A stretch of 30,482 nucleotides of DNA from JAMXLO01 sp046732975 (lineage in GTDB: Bacteria > Pseudomonadota > Alphaproteobacteria > Acetobacterales > Acetobacteraceae), in the NCBI GenBank assembly GCA_046732975.1, contig JBKPOG010000284.1, forward strand, positions 1-30,482. Reading direction: 5' to 3'. Both the position numbers and the translations under genes were made by a program. Positions 15,702 to 23,195 of this stretch are shown here, piece after piece; the first letter of the stretch is position 1; each line of letters opens with the position of its first letter. Below the pieces are notes generated by a model. That model was not told the DNA's origin. It saw only the letters and a program-made list of their open reading frames with translations, and did not search any database.

Positions 15702-15863
15702 TTACGGTCGATACGTAGTGTTCCGCTCCGCCGAGTTCTCCAGGCCTCGGCCGGCTGCTTGCAAATCCTGGCCAGCGCCCGCTGTCGTATTGCAAGCGGT
15801 CAGCGACGACGCCGTGACGGCAAAGCCCAGCATAACCAGGACCATTGCGAGCTCCCTGCGCAT
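15702..15863 (-). CDS. Entericidin-like small lipoprotein
   Basis: A 53-residue lipoprotein precursor: MRRELAMVLVMLGFAVTASS then LTACNTTAGAGQDLQAAGRG and a polar tail. The hydrophobic core and lipobox LTAC (Cys24) followed by NTTAGAGxDLxxAGxxL match the entericidin A/B family, small envelope lipoproteins linked to stress and, in enterobacteria, to a toxin/antitoxin-like pair. Only one such gene is present here, so an antidote/toxin pair is not supported. The ATG at 15863 has GAGAGGAG about seven bases upstream. First gene of the unit, with an EcfG-like promoter 30 bases before the start. Confidence 0.85.
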   Translation of the reverse strand: MRRELAMVLVMLGFAVTASSLTACNTTAGAGQDLQAAGRGLENSAERNTTYRP

Positions 15864-15892
15864 CAATACTCCTCTCTTCGTGCTCGCAATGA

Positions 15893-15917
15893 AACGAAAG
15901 GGTTTTGCGCTGGATCC
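15893..15917 (-). promoter_or_regulatory. Candidate EcfG (general stress response) promoter
   Basis: On the minus strand GGATC, a 16-base spacer and CGTT, 30 bases upstream of the entericidin-like start. The established alphaproteobacterial EcfG consensus is GGAAC-N16/17-CGTT, so there is one mismatch. The genes downstream are of the kind often controlled by EcfG, which supports it. Confidence 0.45.
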
Positions 15918-16017
15918 ATCGGTATAGGATCAATATAATGTGAAATCGTGCTATGATCGACGTCAGGACGCCTCAAACCCCGGAGGGATGCCGAATATCC
16001 AGTCTAGGAAAAATCGT

Positions 16018-16046
16018 TTGTCACTCGCACAGTTGTTTCCTACCAT
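16018..16046 (+). promoter_or_regulatory. Candidate sigma-70 promoter for the small hypothetical gene
   Basis: TTGTCA (16018-16023), 17-base spacer, TACCAT (16041-16046). The gene starts 47 bases further on. Confidence 0.35.
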
Positions 16047-16092
16047 CACGTGAGATTTATCGCTGACGGCCTTGCACCAGGTGAGGGGACAC

Positions 16093-16341
16093 ATGGTGGG
16101 TTATCGCTGTTACATTCTGGATAGTGAAGAGCATATAGTTCAGGCTCACGACCTTGACTGTGCGACCGAGCAGGAAGCGAAGGTGAGGGCGGAGGACCTT
16201 CTCGCTCACGATCCGTATTATCGGTTCGTCGAGGTGTGGCATGCGACGCGACGAGTGTTGAAGCTGGAACGCGATAGGCTGCCGCTGCGGCAAACCCCTG
16301 CGCCCGCGGACCCAAGACGGACTATCAGACCGATGCCCTGA
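16093..16341 (+). CDS. Small hypothetical protein, alphaproteobacterial YRCYxLD type
   Basis: An 82-residue protein beginning MVGYRCYILDSEEHIVQAHD, with LDCATEQEAKVRAEDLLAHD and YRFVEVWHATRRVLKLERD. Short proteins with the YRCYxLDxxxHI start and a VEVWxGxRxV end are common in alphaproteobacteria, often in many copies per genome, and have no known function. It has no signal peptide or membrane segment. ATG at 16093 preceded by GAGGGG; the frame opens at 16072 with no better site. It stands alone, divergent from the entericidin operon. Confidence 0.65.
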   Translation: MVGYRCYILDSEEHIVQAHDLDCATEQEAKVRAEDLLAHDPYYRFVEVWHATRRVLKLERDRLPLRQTPAPADPRRTIRPMP

Positions 16342-16365
16342 CTGGCCGGCCCACGCCCGCTGCCG

Positions 16366-16394
16366 TTGACTTGAACCTGACCGCCCGGTACGAG
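16366..16394 (+). promoter_or_regulatory. Candidate sigma-70 promoter for the ABC ATPase operon
   Basis: TTGACT (16366-16371), 17-base spacer, TACGAG (16389-16394), about 50 bases before the first ATPase gene. Confidence 0.4.
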
Positions 16395-16442
16395 ATCGGG
16401 GCGTTTAAGAATAGATGCTGAAGGGCACGCCCCAGGGCGGCG

Positions 16443-17450
16443 TTGGGAGGGGCATTGCCACCGCTCCTAGAAGTAAGGGACTTGCACACCGAGTTTCGCA
16501 CCGGTGCGGGACTTGTGCGCGCGGTTGATGGTATTTCCTACACGGTGGAAGCGGGCGAGACCGTCGCTATCGTTGGGGAGAGTGGCTCCGGCAAGTCAGT
16601 CAGCGCCCTCTCGCTACTGCGGCTGATCCCCAATCCTCCCGGGCGGATCACACATGGTGAGATTCACTTTGCAGGCCGCGATATCATGCAACTCTCGGAT
16701 GCAGAGATGCGTGAAGTCCGTGGCGGAGACATCGGCATGGTGTTCCAAGAGCCGATGACCTCCCTCAATCCAGTGCTGACCATCGGCCGACAGATCACCG
16801 AGACGCTGGAGCAGCATCGCGGCATGGATCGGTATGCCGCGCACCGACGTGCGGTCGAATTGCTCGGCCTGGTCGGGATTGCCGATGCGGAGCGGCGCCT
16901 CAGGCAGTATCCGCATCAATTGTCGGGCGGCATGCGTCAGCGGATCATGATCGCCATCGCACTTGCCTGCGACCCGAAGCTGATCATCGCCGATGAACCC
17001 ACCACCGCCCTCGACGTGACGATCCAGGCGCAGATTCTGGAGCTGATGAAGAATCTGACGCGTCGGCTGCACGTTGCCCTCATCATCATCACGCATAATC
17101 TTGGCGTCGTTGCCCGCTACGCCAATCGGGTCAATGTCATGTATGCGGGTCGCCTGGTGGAGACGGGACCGGCGCCCGACGTCTACCATAATCCGCGTCA
17201 TCCATACACGCAGGCACTGCTGCGATCGGTGCCGCGGTTGGATCGTCCGCGTCAGGAACGCCTTGATCCGGTCGAAGGACAGCCGCCCGATCTGACGCGT
17301 CTTGGCGCCGGCTGCGCGTTTCGCCCACGCTGCCGGTTCGCCATCGAAAGGTGCGAACAAGCTCCGCCGCCGCTCGAGCAGGCAGGCGTTCCAGGCCATC
17401 TTGCCGCATGCTTCCGTAGCCGGGATGTCTGTCGAGAGGCCGCCGCATGA
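16443..17450 (+). CDS. Oligopeptide/dipeptide ABC transporter ATP-binding protein, OppD/DppD-like
   Basis: ATPase subunit that energises a peptide-type importer at the inner membrane. The 335-residue product has Walker A GESGSGKS, signature LSGGMRQR, Walker B LIIADEPTTALD, and the C-terminal oligo/dipeptide ATPase extension with GCAFRPRCRFAIERC. It begins with a TTG at 16443; a second in-frame TTG at 16455, four bases behind GGAGG, is an equally possible start. It overlaps the next ATPase gene by four bases (ATGA). No permease or substrate-binding protein gene is found on either side, unlike normal opp/dpp operons, so it must work with permeases encoded elsewhere or be a remnant operon. Confidence 0.9.
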   Translation: MGGALPPLLEVRDLHTEFRTGAGLVRAVDGISYTVEAGETVAIVGESGSGKSVSALSLLRLIPNPPGRITHGEIHFAGRDIMQLSDAEMREVRGGDIGMVFQEPMTSLNPVLTIGRQITETLEQHRGMDRYAAHRRAVELLGLVGIADAERRLRQYPHQLSGGMRQRIMIAIALACDPKLIIADEPTTALDVTIQAQILELMKNLTRRLHVALIIITHNLGVVARYANRVNVMYAGRLVETGPAPDVYHNPRHPYTQALLRSVPRLDRPRQERLDPVEGQPPDLTRLGAGCAFRPRCRFAIERCEQAPPPLEQAGVPGHLAACFRSRDVCREAAA

Positions 17451-18436
17451 GCGCAGTCGGACGGCCGTTGCTGGAGGTAAAGGATCTGCACATGCACTTC
17501 CCCATCACCGAGGGGATGGTGGCACGCAGACAGATCGGAGAAGTGAAGGCGGTCGATGGCGTCGACTTCGCCGTGCGCCGCGGTGAAACGCTCGGCCTGG
17601 TCGGTGAAAGCGGGTGCGGCAAAACGACAACTGGGCGCTGCATCCTGCGGCTGAACAATCCGACGTCCGGACAAATCCTTTATGATGGCGTCGACATTGC
17701 GGAGATGGAGCGCAAGGAACTGCTGGCGCTGCGCCGCCGCATCCAGGTGATCTTCCAGGATCCGTACAGCTCGCTCAATCCACGCATGAAAGTGGGCGAT
17801 ATCATCGCCGAACCGATCAAGGTGCATGGAATAGAGACCAACGCGGCAAAGCGTGCGGCGCGGGTGCGCGAGTTGCTGAGCGTCTGTGGGTTGGACCCGC
17901 GCTTTGCCGACCGCTATCCACACGAGATGTCCGGCGGGCAGCGTCAGCGCGTTGGTATCGCGCGGGCGCTCGCGCTCAATCCTGAGTTCATCGTCTGCGA
18001 CGAAGCGGTGTCCGCGCTGGATGTCTCGATCCAGGCGCAGGTGGTGAACCTGCTCGAGGATCTGCGCGAACAATTCGGCCTGACTTATCTGTTCATCGCA
18101 CATGACCTGTCAGTGGTACGGCATCTCTGCCAGCGCGTTGCGGTGATGTATCTTGGGCGGATCGTCGAGCTGGCAGACAGCGACAAGCTGTTCGGCAACC
18201 CGCTGCACCCGTATACACAGGCGCTACTTGCGGCCGTGCCGGTGCCGGATCCTTCAGTCGAAGCGCACCGCACCTTCCGTCCGGTACAGGGCGAGGTGCC
18301 GAGCCCGATCAATCCTCCATCAGGCTGTGTCTTTCACCCGCGCTGCCCGATCGCGGTCGAAGGATGCAAACAGGCGCGCCCGGCGTTGCGCGAGGTGCGG
18401 CCTGGGCACTTTGTCGCCTGCAGCGAAGTACAATGA
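17447..18436 (+). CDS. Oligopeptide/dipeptide ABC transporter ATP-binding protein, OppF/DppF-like
   Basis: Second ATPase of the same importer type, 329 residues. Walker A GESGCGKTTTGR, signature MSGGQRQRVGIARAL, Walker B FIVCDEAVSALD (the DEAVSALD spelling is characteristic of OppF/DppF), H-loop IAHDLSVV, and the C-terminal GCVFHPRCPIAVEGC extension. All ATPase motifs look functional. Four-base overlap with the OppD-like gene shows translational coupling. A D-2-hydroxyacid dehydrogenase follows after 20 bases. Substrate unknown: the class handles peptides but also sugars, opines and nickel complexes. Confidence 0.92.
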   Translation: MSAVGRPLLEVKDLHMHFPITEGMVARRQIGEVKAVDGVDFAVRRGETLGLVGESGCGKTTTGRCILRLNNPTSGQILYDGVDIAEMERKELLALRRRIQVIFQDPYSSLNPRMKVGDIIAEPIKVHGIETNAAKRAARVRELLSVCGLDPRFADRYPHEMSGGQRQRVGIARALALNPEFIVCDEAVSALDVSIQAQVVNLLEDLREQFGLTYLFIAHDLSVVRHLCQRVAVMYLGRIVELADSDKLFGNPLHPYTQALLAAVPVPDPSVEAHRTFRPVQGEVPSPINPPSGCVFHPRCPIAVEGCKQARPALREVRPGHFVACSEVQ

Positions 18437-18456
18437 CATTTTGAAGGGAACCGAAG

Positions 18457-19512
18457 ATGGCGCCCAATGCGAAGCGCGTGTTTTATGTGAAGTACCTGTC
18501 TGGCCCCATCTTCGGACAGATCCTGGCGCAGCGGCCTGATATCCAGCTCGACAAACTGGAGAACGAGACGCCAGATACCGAGGCCGAACCCATCCTGTCG
18601 CAGGCGCATGCTTATCAGATCGGAGCGTCGCGCCAGGTCATCGGCAAGCACCTTCAGGTCACCGACTCGCTGCTGGCAAAGACGCCCAATCTGGTGGCGG
18701 TGTCATCTAATGGCGCTGGCTACGATACGATCGACATCGATGCCTGCACGCGACAAGGCATCATTGTGGTCAATCAATCGGGCGGCAACAAGGAGGCGGT
18801 GGCAGAACATGCGCTGGCGATGCTGCTGACGCTGTCGAAGCGCATCATCGAGGTGGATCGGCGCATGCGCCGCGCCGACAACATTCCACGGAACGACTAT
18901 ATCGGCACCGAATTGCTGGACAAGACGATCGGGATCATCGGCATCGGCAATGTCGGTGGGCGGCTGGCCGAATTGTGCAAGGGTCTGTTCCGCATGCGGG
19001 TGCTGGCCTACGACCCATACCTATCAGCAGCACAGATCGCGGCTAAGGGCGCAGAGAAGGTGGAGAACTTAGACGATCTGCTGCGCGAGGCCGATTACGT
19101 GTCGATCAATTGCCCCTATACGCGTGAAACCAGGAACATGATGGGCGTCCGCGAATTCGGCCTGATGCAAAAGCATGCCTATCTCGTCACCACGGCGCGG
19201 GGCGGGATTCACGACGAAGACGCGCTCGCCACGGCATTGTCAGCGAAGCAGATCGCGGGCGCTGGTCTTGACGTGTGGAACGACGAACCGCCGCCGCACG
19301 AACACAAGCTGATGGCGTTCGACAACGTGCTGGTCAGCCCGCACACAGCGGGTGCCACGCACGAATCGCGCGACAACATGGCCCGCTACGCAGCCGAGCA
19401 GTTGATCGACATTCTGGATGGCAAGCGGCCGCCGCGGCTGATCAACCCGGAAGTCTGGCCCGTCTACTGCGAGCGGTTCGAGAAGATTATGGGGATCAGA
19501 CCGGCGGGGTAG
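18457..19512 (+). CDS. D-isomer-specific 2-hydroxyacid dehydrogenase
   Basis: NAD(P)-dependent reductase/dehydrogenase of 351 residues. It has the cofactor motif IIGIGNVGGRLAEL (about 156-169), the aspartate at the end of beta-2 (LAYDPY) indicating NAD preference, the catalytic Arg in TTARGGI, Glu in DVWNDEPP and His in SPHTAGATHESRDNM. The family covers phosphoglycerate, glyoxylate/hydroxypyruvate, formate and lactate dehydrogenases; the substrate cannot be assigned. The N-terminal MAPNAKRVFYVKYLSGPIFG is longer than usual. RBS GAAGGGAA precedes the ATG. Twenty bases from the OppF-like gene, so probably the same transcript: the importer might supply its substrate. Confidence 0.88.
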   Translation: MAPNAKRVFYVKYLSGPIFGQILAQRPDIQLDKLENETPDTEAEPILSQAHAYQIGASRQVIGKHLQVTDSLLAKTPNLVAVSSNGAGYDTIDIDACTRQGIIVVNQSGGNKEAVAEHALAMLLTLSKRIIEVDRRMRRADNIPRNDYIGTELLDKTIGIIGIGNVGGRLAELCKGLFRMRVLAYDPYLSAAQIAAKGAEKVENLDDLLREADYVSINCPYTRETRNMMGVREFGLMQKHAYLVTTARGGIHDEDALATALSAKQIAGAGLDVWNDEPPPHEHKLMAFDNVLVSPHTAGATHESRDNMARYAAEQLIDILDGKRPPRLINPEVWPVYCERFEKIMGIRPAG

Positions 19513-19587
19513 CATATCTTCTGTTGACACTCCGGCCAGCCCGCGAACGGCTGTGGTATGCGTCGCCATAGTGCGATCAGCAGGTCC

Positions 19588-20556
19588 TCAGTCGTTCCCC
19601 ACAACATCGGCCTTCTCGAACGTATCCGGGGATTCGGCGCCAGCTGAGCCGATCGGTTCCGGCACTGCTTCACCGCCGTATCGGCGTATCATCCCGGCGC
19701 AGAATTCGGCGAATTCTGCAGGCTCCTGTGGGGGTGCGGTATAATGTGGCCAAACCCCCTTGTGCTCCGGCGTGAAGCAAAAGGTGATCGTGACGTTGAA
19801 GTCGTCCAGCGCGGCCATCTGGCGGTCGAACCAAGCGAGCGCATTTGGACGGTAGAAATCCGCCCAGCTCAAACCGGTGCGCAGGTAGGTTACACCGAGT
19901 TCCTTCATCCAGCGTACCGCGTCGTCCAGACGATGGTCCTCGAAGTGGAACCACTGGCACAGCCCGATCTCGGGGGTAAACTCATGCAAGAGTTTCGTTG
20001 CGCGCTTTGGTCGTCCGTTCTCGTCCAGCAGACCCATATGGAAGTGCCGATAATACGAAGAGCCCTCGGCTTCCTTGTGCCGCGTCGTGGCAGGCCAGGC
20101 CGCCGGCAGATCGAATAGGCTGTACCATTGGATGCGCGGAGCACGACCGCTCAGCAATTCAAAGCTTCGGCGCAACCCCCACTCCTGCACTTCCTCCGCG
20201 CCGAACGTAGACACACCGACTTCGGAGACCCAGACGGGGAGATTGGTCGCGCCTGCGATCAGTTGCAGTTTGTCCGGCCATTCATCGATCTGCCAGTGAT
20301 TCCAATCCAGCGGAAATCCATGCACTGCGACGGCGTCCATCTCGTCCAGCGCACCCAGTGATGCGAGGAGCCTGACAAAATCGGGATCGATCGGCGACAT
20401 ACCGCCCAGTACGCGCGGTAGCGCCGGGGCCTCCGCGGCAATAGCCTGCCCTGCCAATTTCGCCATGCGCGCGAATATCCGCCACTCCGGATCGGCTTCC
20501 AGGTCCCAGTGCGATTTGTTGTTCGGCTCGTTCCAGATCATTGCGGCTTCAATCAT
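19588..20556 (-). CDS. Clan GH-A glycoside hydrolase-like protein, apparently circularly permuted
   Basis: A 322-residue protein with two clear glycosidase signatures. WNEPNN (8-13) carries the acid/base candidate Glu10, and WVSEVG (109-114) the nucleophile candidate Glu112, as in (beta/alpha)8 clan GH-A enzymes of the GH39/GH5 type. In those enzymes the strands beta-1 to beta-3 precede WNEP. Here the matching segment (LDDAVRWMKELGVTYLRTGL, SWADFYRP, TITFCFTPE, EFAEFCAGMIRRY) is at the C-terminal end, about 210-292. The start is firm: ATG at 20556 with a strong GAGGAGG site, overlapping the methyltransferase stop by four bases. Residues 293-322 are low complexity. No signal peptide, so cytoplasmic. 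Last gene of the five-gene minus unit. It could be a hydrolase or a transglycosidase; the substrate is unknown. Confidence 0.75.
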   Translation of the reverse strand: MIEAAMIWNEPNNKSHWDLEADPEWRIFARMAKLAGQAIAAEAPALPRVLGGMSPIDPDFVRLLASLGALDEMDAVAVHGFPLDWNHWQIDEWPDKLQLIAGATNLPVWVSEVGVSTFGAEEVQEWGLRRSFELLSGRAPRIQWYSLFDLPAAWPATTRHKEAEGSSYYRHFHMGLLDENGRPKRATKLLHEFTPEIGLCQWFHFEDHRLDDAVRWMKELGVTYLRTGLSWADFYRPNALAWFDRQMAALDDFNVTITFCFTPEHKGVWPHYTAPPQEPAEFAEFCAGMIRRYGGEAVPEPIGSAGAESPDTFEKADVVGND

Positions 20557-21338
20557 GCGCTCTCGCCTCCTCGCGCCGGATAGACCGGTCCATAATCCTT
20601 GTCGGGCAGTGCAACCCGGCGGCAGAAATATGTCTCCTCCTCCGGCCGACTCATGATCTCAAAACCGGCGCTGCGCAGCATCGCCTCCGTGCAGGCGCGA
20701 TTGGGTACCCACCAGTTGGTCTGGTCGGCAGCATAGCGATGTTCGATGAAGTGCAGCTTGGGATAACCCGGATCATCGAACGGTGCGGTCTCGCTGAAGG
20801 GATAGTCTGGAGCGACCTTCGCCACCCGCGTGGAGCCGCGTTGCAAGGATTGGAAGATCAGCAGATCACGGGTTACGTGCTCGTGGACCAGATCGAGTGC
20901 CAGTAGCGGATGCCGAAGGTGGTAGAGCACGCCGATGAAGAAGACGATGTCGAATTGCTCTTTGAGCGATGCAACGTCGTAGACGGACAAGTGGCGAAAC
21001 TCGATATCCAATCCCTCCACGTCAGCAGCAAACAGCGCCTGCTTGAGGTAGTGATCGTCAGTGTCAATACCCAGTACCCGGTCGGCGCCGCGCCGCTTCA
21101 TCTCCATCGAAAAGAAGCCCCCGTTGCAACCAATGTCGAGCACTGTCTTGCCGCGCAGATCATGCGGAATCGCATCCGCGTAACTACGCCATTTTATATG
21201 GGGATAGTCCCCCAGGAAGTGGTCCGGCGCCGTCCACACTCCCATCAGCTGGATATTGTGGAACCAGGGGCTCAGCGCGGCCGCCTGTTCGCGCACCCGC
21301 TCCGCAGTCCACTTGCTAGCGCCCCGACGTGACGTCAT
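20553..21338 (-). CDS. SAM-dependent methyltransferase, CmoB/TIGR04290-like
   Basis: A 261-residue class I methyltransferase. Motif I is TVLDIGCNGGFFSMEM (65-80), then VLGIDTDDHYLKQA, and FDIVFFIGVLYHLRHPLLAL, a CmoB-like post-motif. LSPWFHNIQLMGVWT near the N-terminus aligns with the CmoB substrate region but lacks the lysine of the CmoB PWRKG motif that, as I recall, holds carboxy-SAM, so normal methyl transfer is more likely. I believe it belongs to the TIGR04290 family, known from conserved sugar-related clusters; that is from memory. The ATG at 21338 is chosen because the frame upstream overlaps the nucleotidyltransferase for over 100 bases; even so the two genes overlap by 23 bases. Four-base overlap with the glycosidase gene downstream. 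Substrate unknown, perhaps the glycan of this cluster. Confidence 0.78.
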   Translation of the reverse strand: MTSRRGASKWTAERVREQAAALSPWFHNIQLMGVWTAPDHFLGDYPHIKWRSYADAIPHDLRGKTVLDIGCNGGFFSMEMKRRGADRVLGIDTDDHYLKQALFAADVEGLDIEFRHLSVYDVASLKEQFDIVFFIGVLYHLRHPLLALDLVHEHVTRDLLIFQSLQRGSTRVAKVAPDYPFSETAPFDDPGYPKLHFIEHRYAADQTNWWVPNRACTEAMLRSAGFEIMSRPEEETYFCRRVALPDKDYGPVYPARGGESA

Positions 21339-22122
21339 GCTGCCGTCCAGGATTCTCCCCATTAAGCGATTGAACGAATGGCGTTGTGGCGATAGTACGG
21401 CTGCCCAGCAATCGGATCGCCTCACGATAACCGCCCAGGGTCCCCACATCTACGTAGTGCTCGCCGGCGTAGACTCCCTGGACCGGGTTCCCGTCGTCAA
21501 GCCAGGCGTTCAACAGCGTCCCCACGTACTGGTCCTGGCGTCCACGACGTACCCACAGCGCGTGCAACCTGTGCAGCGCGTGTCCAGGCATTTTGAAGGC
21601 GCCCCAGATCCAGTTGGAACGCGCGTCGACAGACTTCACCTTGATGTCCCGTACCAGGCCGTTGTCATCCGTCACGACCGAATCGAAGAGTTGTGGCTGC
21701 TCAACGCGAAACAGCAGCAGGGAGAACTGTTCATCCGGCAACTCGCTCAGCGCGTCGTCAGGAAACCAAACGGTATCGGGCAGGCCGATCACCACAGGTT
21801 CTTCCGGTTGGATCAGCGGTAACGCGCAGAAGATTGCGTCACACAGTCCACTGGCCTGACCCTGCACCACGTACGCCACGTCAGCGCCGGCAACGGCGCC
21901 GCCATAGTATTGCAGGATGTCCGACTTCCAAGGCGAGATCACGAAGCAAAGTTTGCGTGCGCCACCAGCGATCATGCGCTCTATGAGATATTCGCTGACC
22001 GCTCTGGGCCGCTCGATCCCGGCGGAGTCGACCCGTGAACCAACCGGCAGCAGTTCCTTCGAGAAGGCCAATGGCTGGATCCGCATGCCATTCCCGGCAG
22101 CTGGGATAATGCCCCAGCTCAT
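21316..22122 (-). CDS. Sugar-1-phosphate nucleotidyltransferase (RmlA/GalU-like)
   Basis: A 268-residue NTP transferase that would activate a sugar phosphate to an NDP-sugar. The signature is IIPAAGNGMRIQPL followed by FSKELLPVGS, the GxGxR and K motifs that bind NTP and the sugar phosphate. QGQASGLCDAIFCALPLI and VVIGLPDTVWFPDD (the Asp that binds metal) are further family features, as is the C-terminal HYVDVGTLGGYREA. Base and sugar cannot be told. ATG at 22122 overlaps the CgeB stop by four bases. It is the third gene in the tightly packed minus unit, before the methyltransferase. Confidence 0.85.
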   Translation of the reverse strand: MSWGIIPAAGNGMRIQPLAFSKELLPVGSRVDSAGIERPRAVSEYLIERMIAGGARKLCFVISPWKSDILQYYGGAVAGADVAYVVQGQASGLCDAIFCALPLIQPEEPVVIGLPDTVWFPDDALSELPDEQFSLLLFRVEQPQLFDSVVTDDNGLVRDIKVKSVDARSNWIWGAFKMPGHALHRLHALWVRRGRQDQYVGTLLNAWLDDGNPVQGVYAGEHYVDVGTLGGYREAIRLLGSRTIATTPFVQSLNGENPGRQHDVTSGR

Positions 22123-23195
22123 GCGGGCTGCGGCGACATGGCCGCTTCAAACCCGGCGATCATGTCTTGCGAGCGATGAGCCGCCGTGTGCTGATCAAAG
22201 GTTCGCTCCTGCGCACGACGAGCAACGGCGGCCAGTTCCGAGTAGGGCTGGTCGAGCACTGCCAAAGTGTCCTCGGGAGCATGTCCAACCAGGATTTCAC
22301 TGCCTGGTGTGAAAAAGGCCTCGAGGCCGGGCCACTTGTCGCTCAACACCGGCACGCGGCAGGCCGCTGCTTCGAACAAACGGCCTGAGGGGCACCAGCC
22401 AAGCGCCGCCATCGCTGCTCGCGTCACATTCAGGGTCAGCTGCGATGATGCGTAAAAGCCTGCGTGTTCCGACGGGGGCAGATGCCGGACGAAGTAAATA
22501 TTGTCCGACCATGGAAAGTTCGGTGGATACATGGCCCCCGCGAGAACGAAACGGCTGTTCTGCCGACGGCGTGCCGGCTCCAGAAACAGCTGCCGAAGCG
22601 CTGGCTGGCGGTCCGCGGCATAGGTCCCTATGTATGACAATGCAGCCCGATACTGCGGTACTGGTGCACCGGGATGATGTGTACTGGAATCCACAGAACC
22701 ATACAGCGGCATAACACGGCGCGCACCAAGCTGCGTCCGCAGCGCATCCAGCGCGCCGCCGCCGGTGTAGCTAAACACCAGGTCGAAACACCCGAGACCT
22801 TCCGGCGGCATGTAGTCCACGGGCTCGCCGGCGGCCAGTCGCGCCAGCGTGACCGGTGTGTCGAGATCGTAGAAGCACCGCAGAGGGGCTCGGCTATCCA
22901 TGATCAGCCGCGTGGCGGCGCAGGCATCAGGGCAGTACGACGTGACCATTGCAACGTCGGAGTTGTCAGCCGCGCGTTGGGCGCGTTCGGGATCCCAGGT
23001 CTTGTACAGTACCAGTCCGCCACCACCCGGAAGTTCCACGAGATCACGATGTTCGGCGTAGTACGGCACGTCGCGCTCGAAGAATGTCACTCGGTGCCCG
23101 GCAGTATGAAGGGCCCTGATCAAGCCGCGCCAGAGAGCCGCGTGTCCGTTGCCCCAGGAGGAACTGACAGCCAAGCCGAAGATCACAATCCTCAT
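22119..23195 (-). CDS. CgeB-type GT-B glycosyltransferase
   Basis: A 358-residue protein with the CgeB/group 1-like arrangement. The N-terminal Rossmann half begins MRIVIFGLAVSSSWGNGHAA and has a GHRVTFFERDVPYYAEHRDL stretch; a C-terminal nucleotide-sugar half has LSYIGTYAADRQPAL, and the donor-site region PSGRLFEAAACRVPVLSDKW then PGLEAFFTPGSEI. This arrangement is used by transferases that add sugars to small molecules, spore coat or polysaccharide. Donor and acceptor unknown. ATG at 23195 overlaps the HAD stop by four bases, and its own stop overlaps the nucleotidyltransferase start. It has no membrane segment. Confidence 0.82.
   Translation of the reverse strand: MRIVIFGLAVSSSWGNGHAALWRGLIRALHTAGHRVTFFERDVPYYAEHRDLVELPGGGGLVLYKTWDPERAQRAADNSDVAMVTSYCPDACAATRLIMDSRAPLRCFYDLDTPVTLARLAAGEPVDYMPPEGLGCFDLVFSYTGGGALDALRTQLGARRVMPLYGSVDSSTHHPGAPVPQYRAALSYIGTYAADRQPALRQLFLEPARRRQNSRFVLAGAMYPPNFPWSDNIYFVRHLPPSEHAGFYASSQLTLNVTRAAMAALGWCPSGRLFEAAACRVPVLSDKWPGLEAFFTPGSEILVGHAPEDTLAVLDQPYSELAAVARRAQERTFDQHTAAHRSQDMIAGFEAAMSPQPA

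Noticed and set aside
15702..15863. Entericidin toxin-antitoxin pair
   Set aside because: Only one entericidin-like gene is present; the neighbours are csbD and DUF3309, so an ecnA/ecnB pair is not supported.
15953..16066. 37-codon open frame between the entericidin-like gene and the small hypothetical gene
   Set aside because: No ribosome-binding site, no family resemblance, and it covers a probable promoter.
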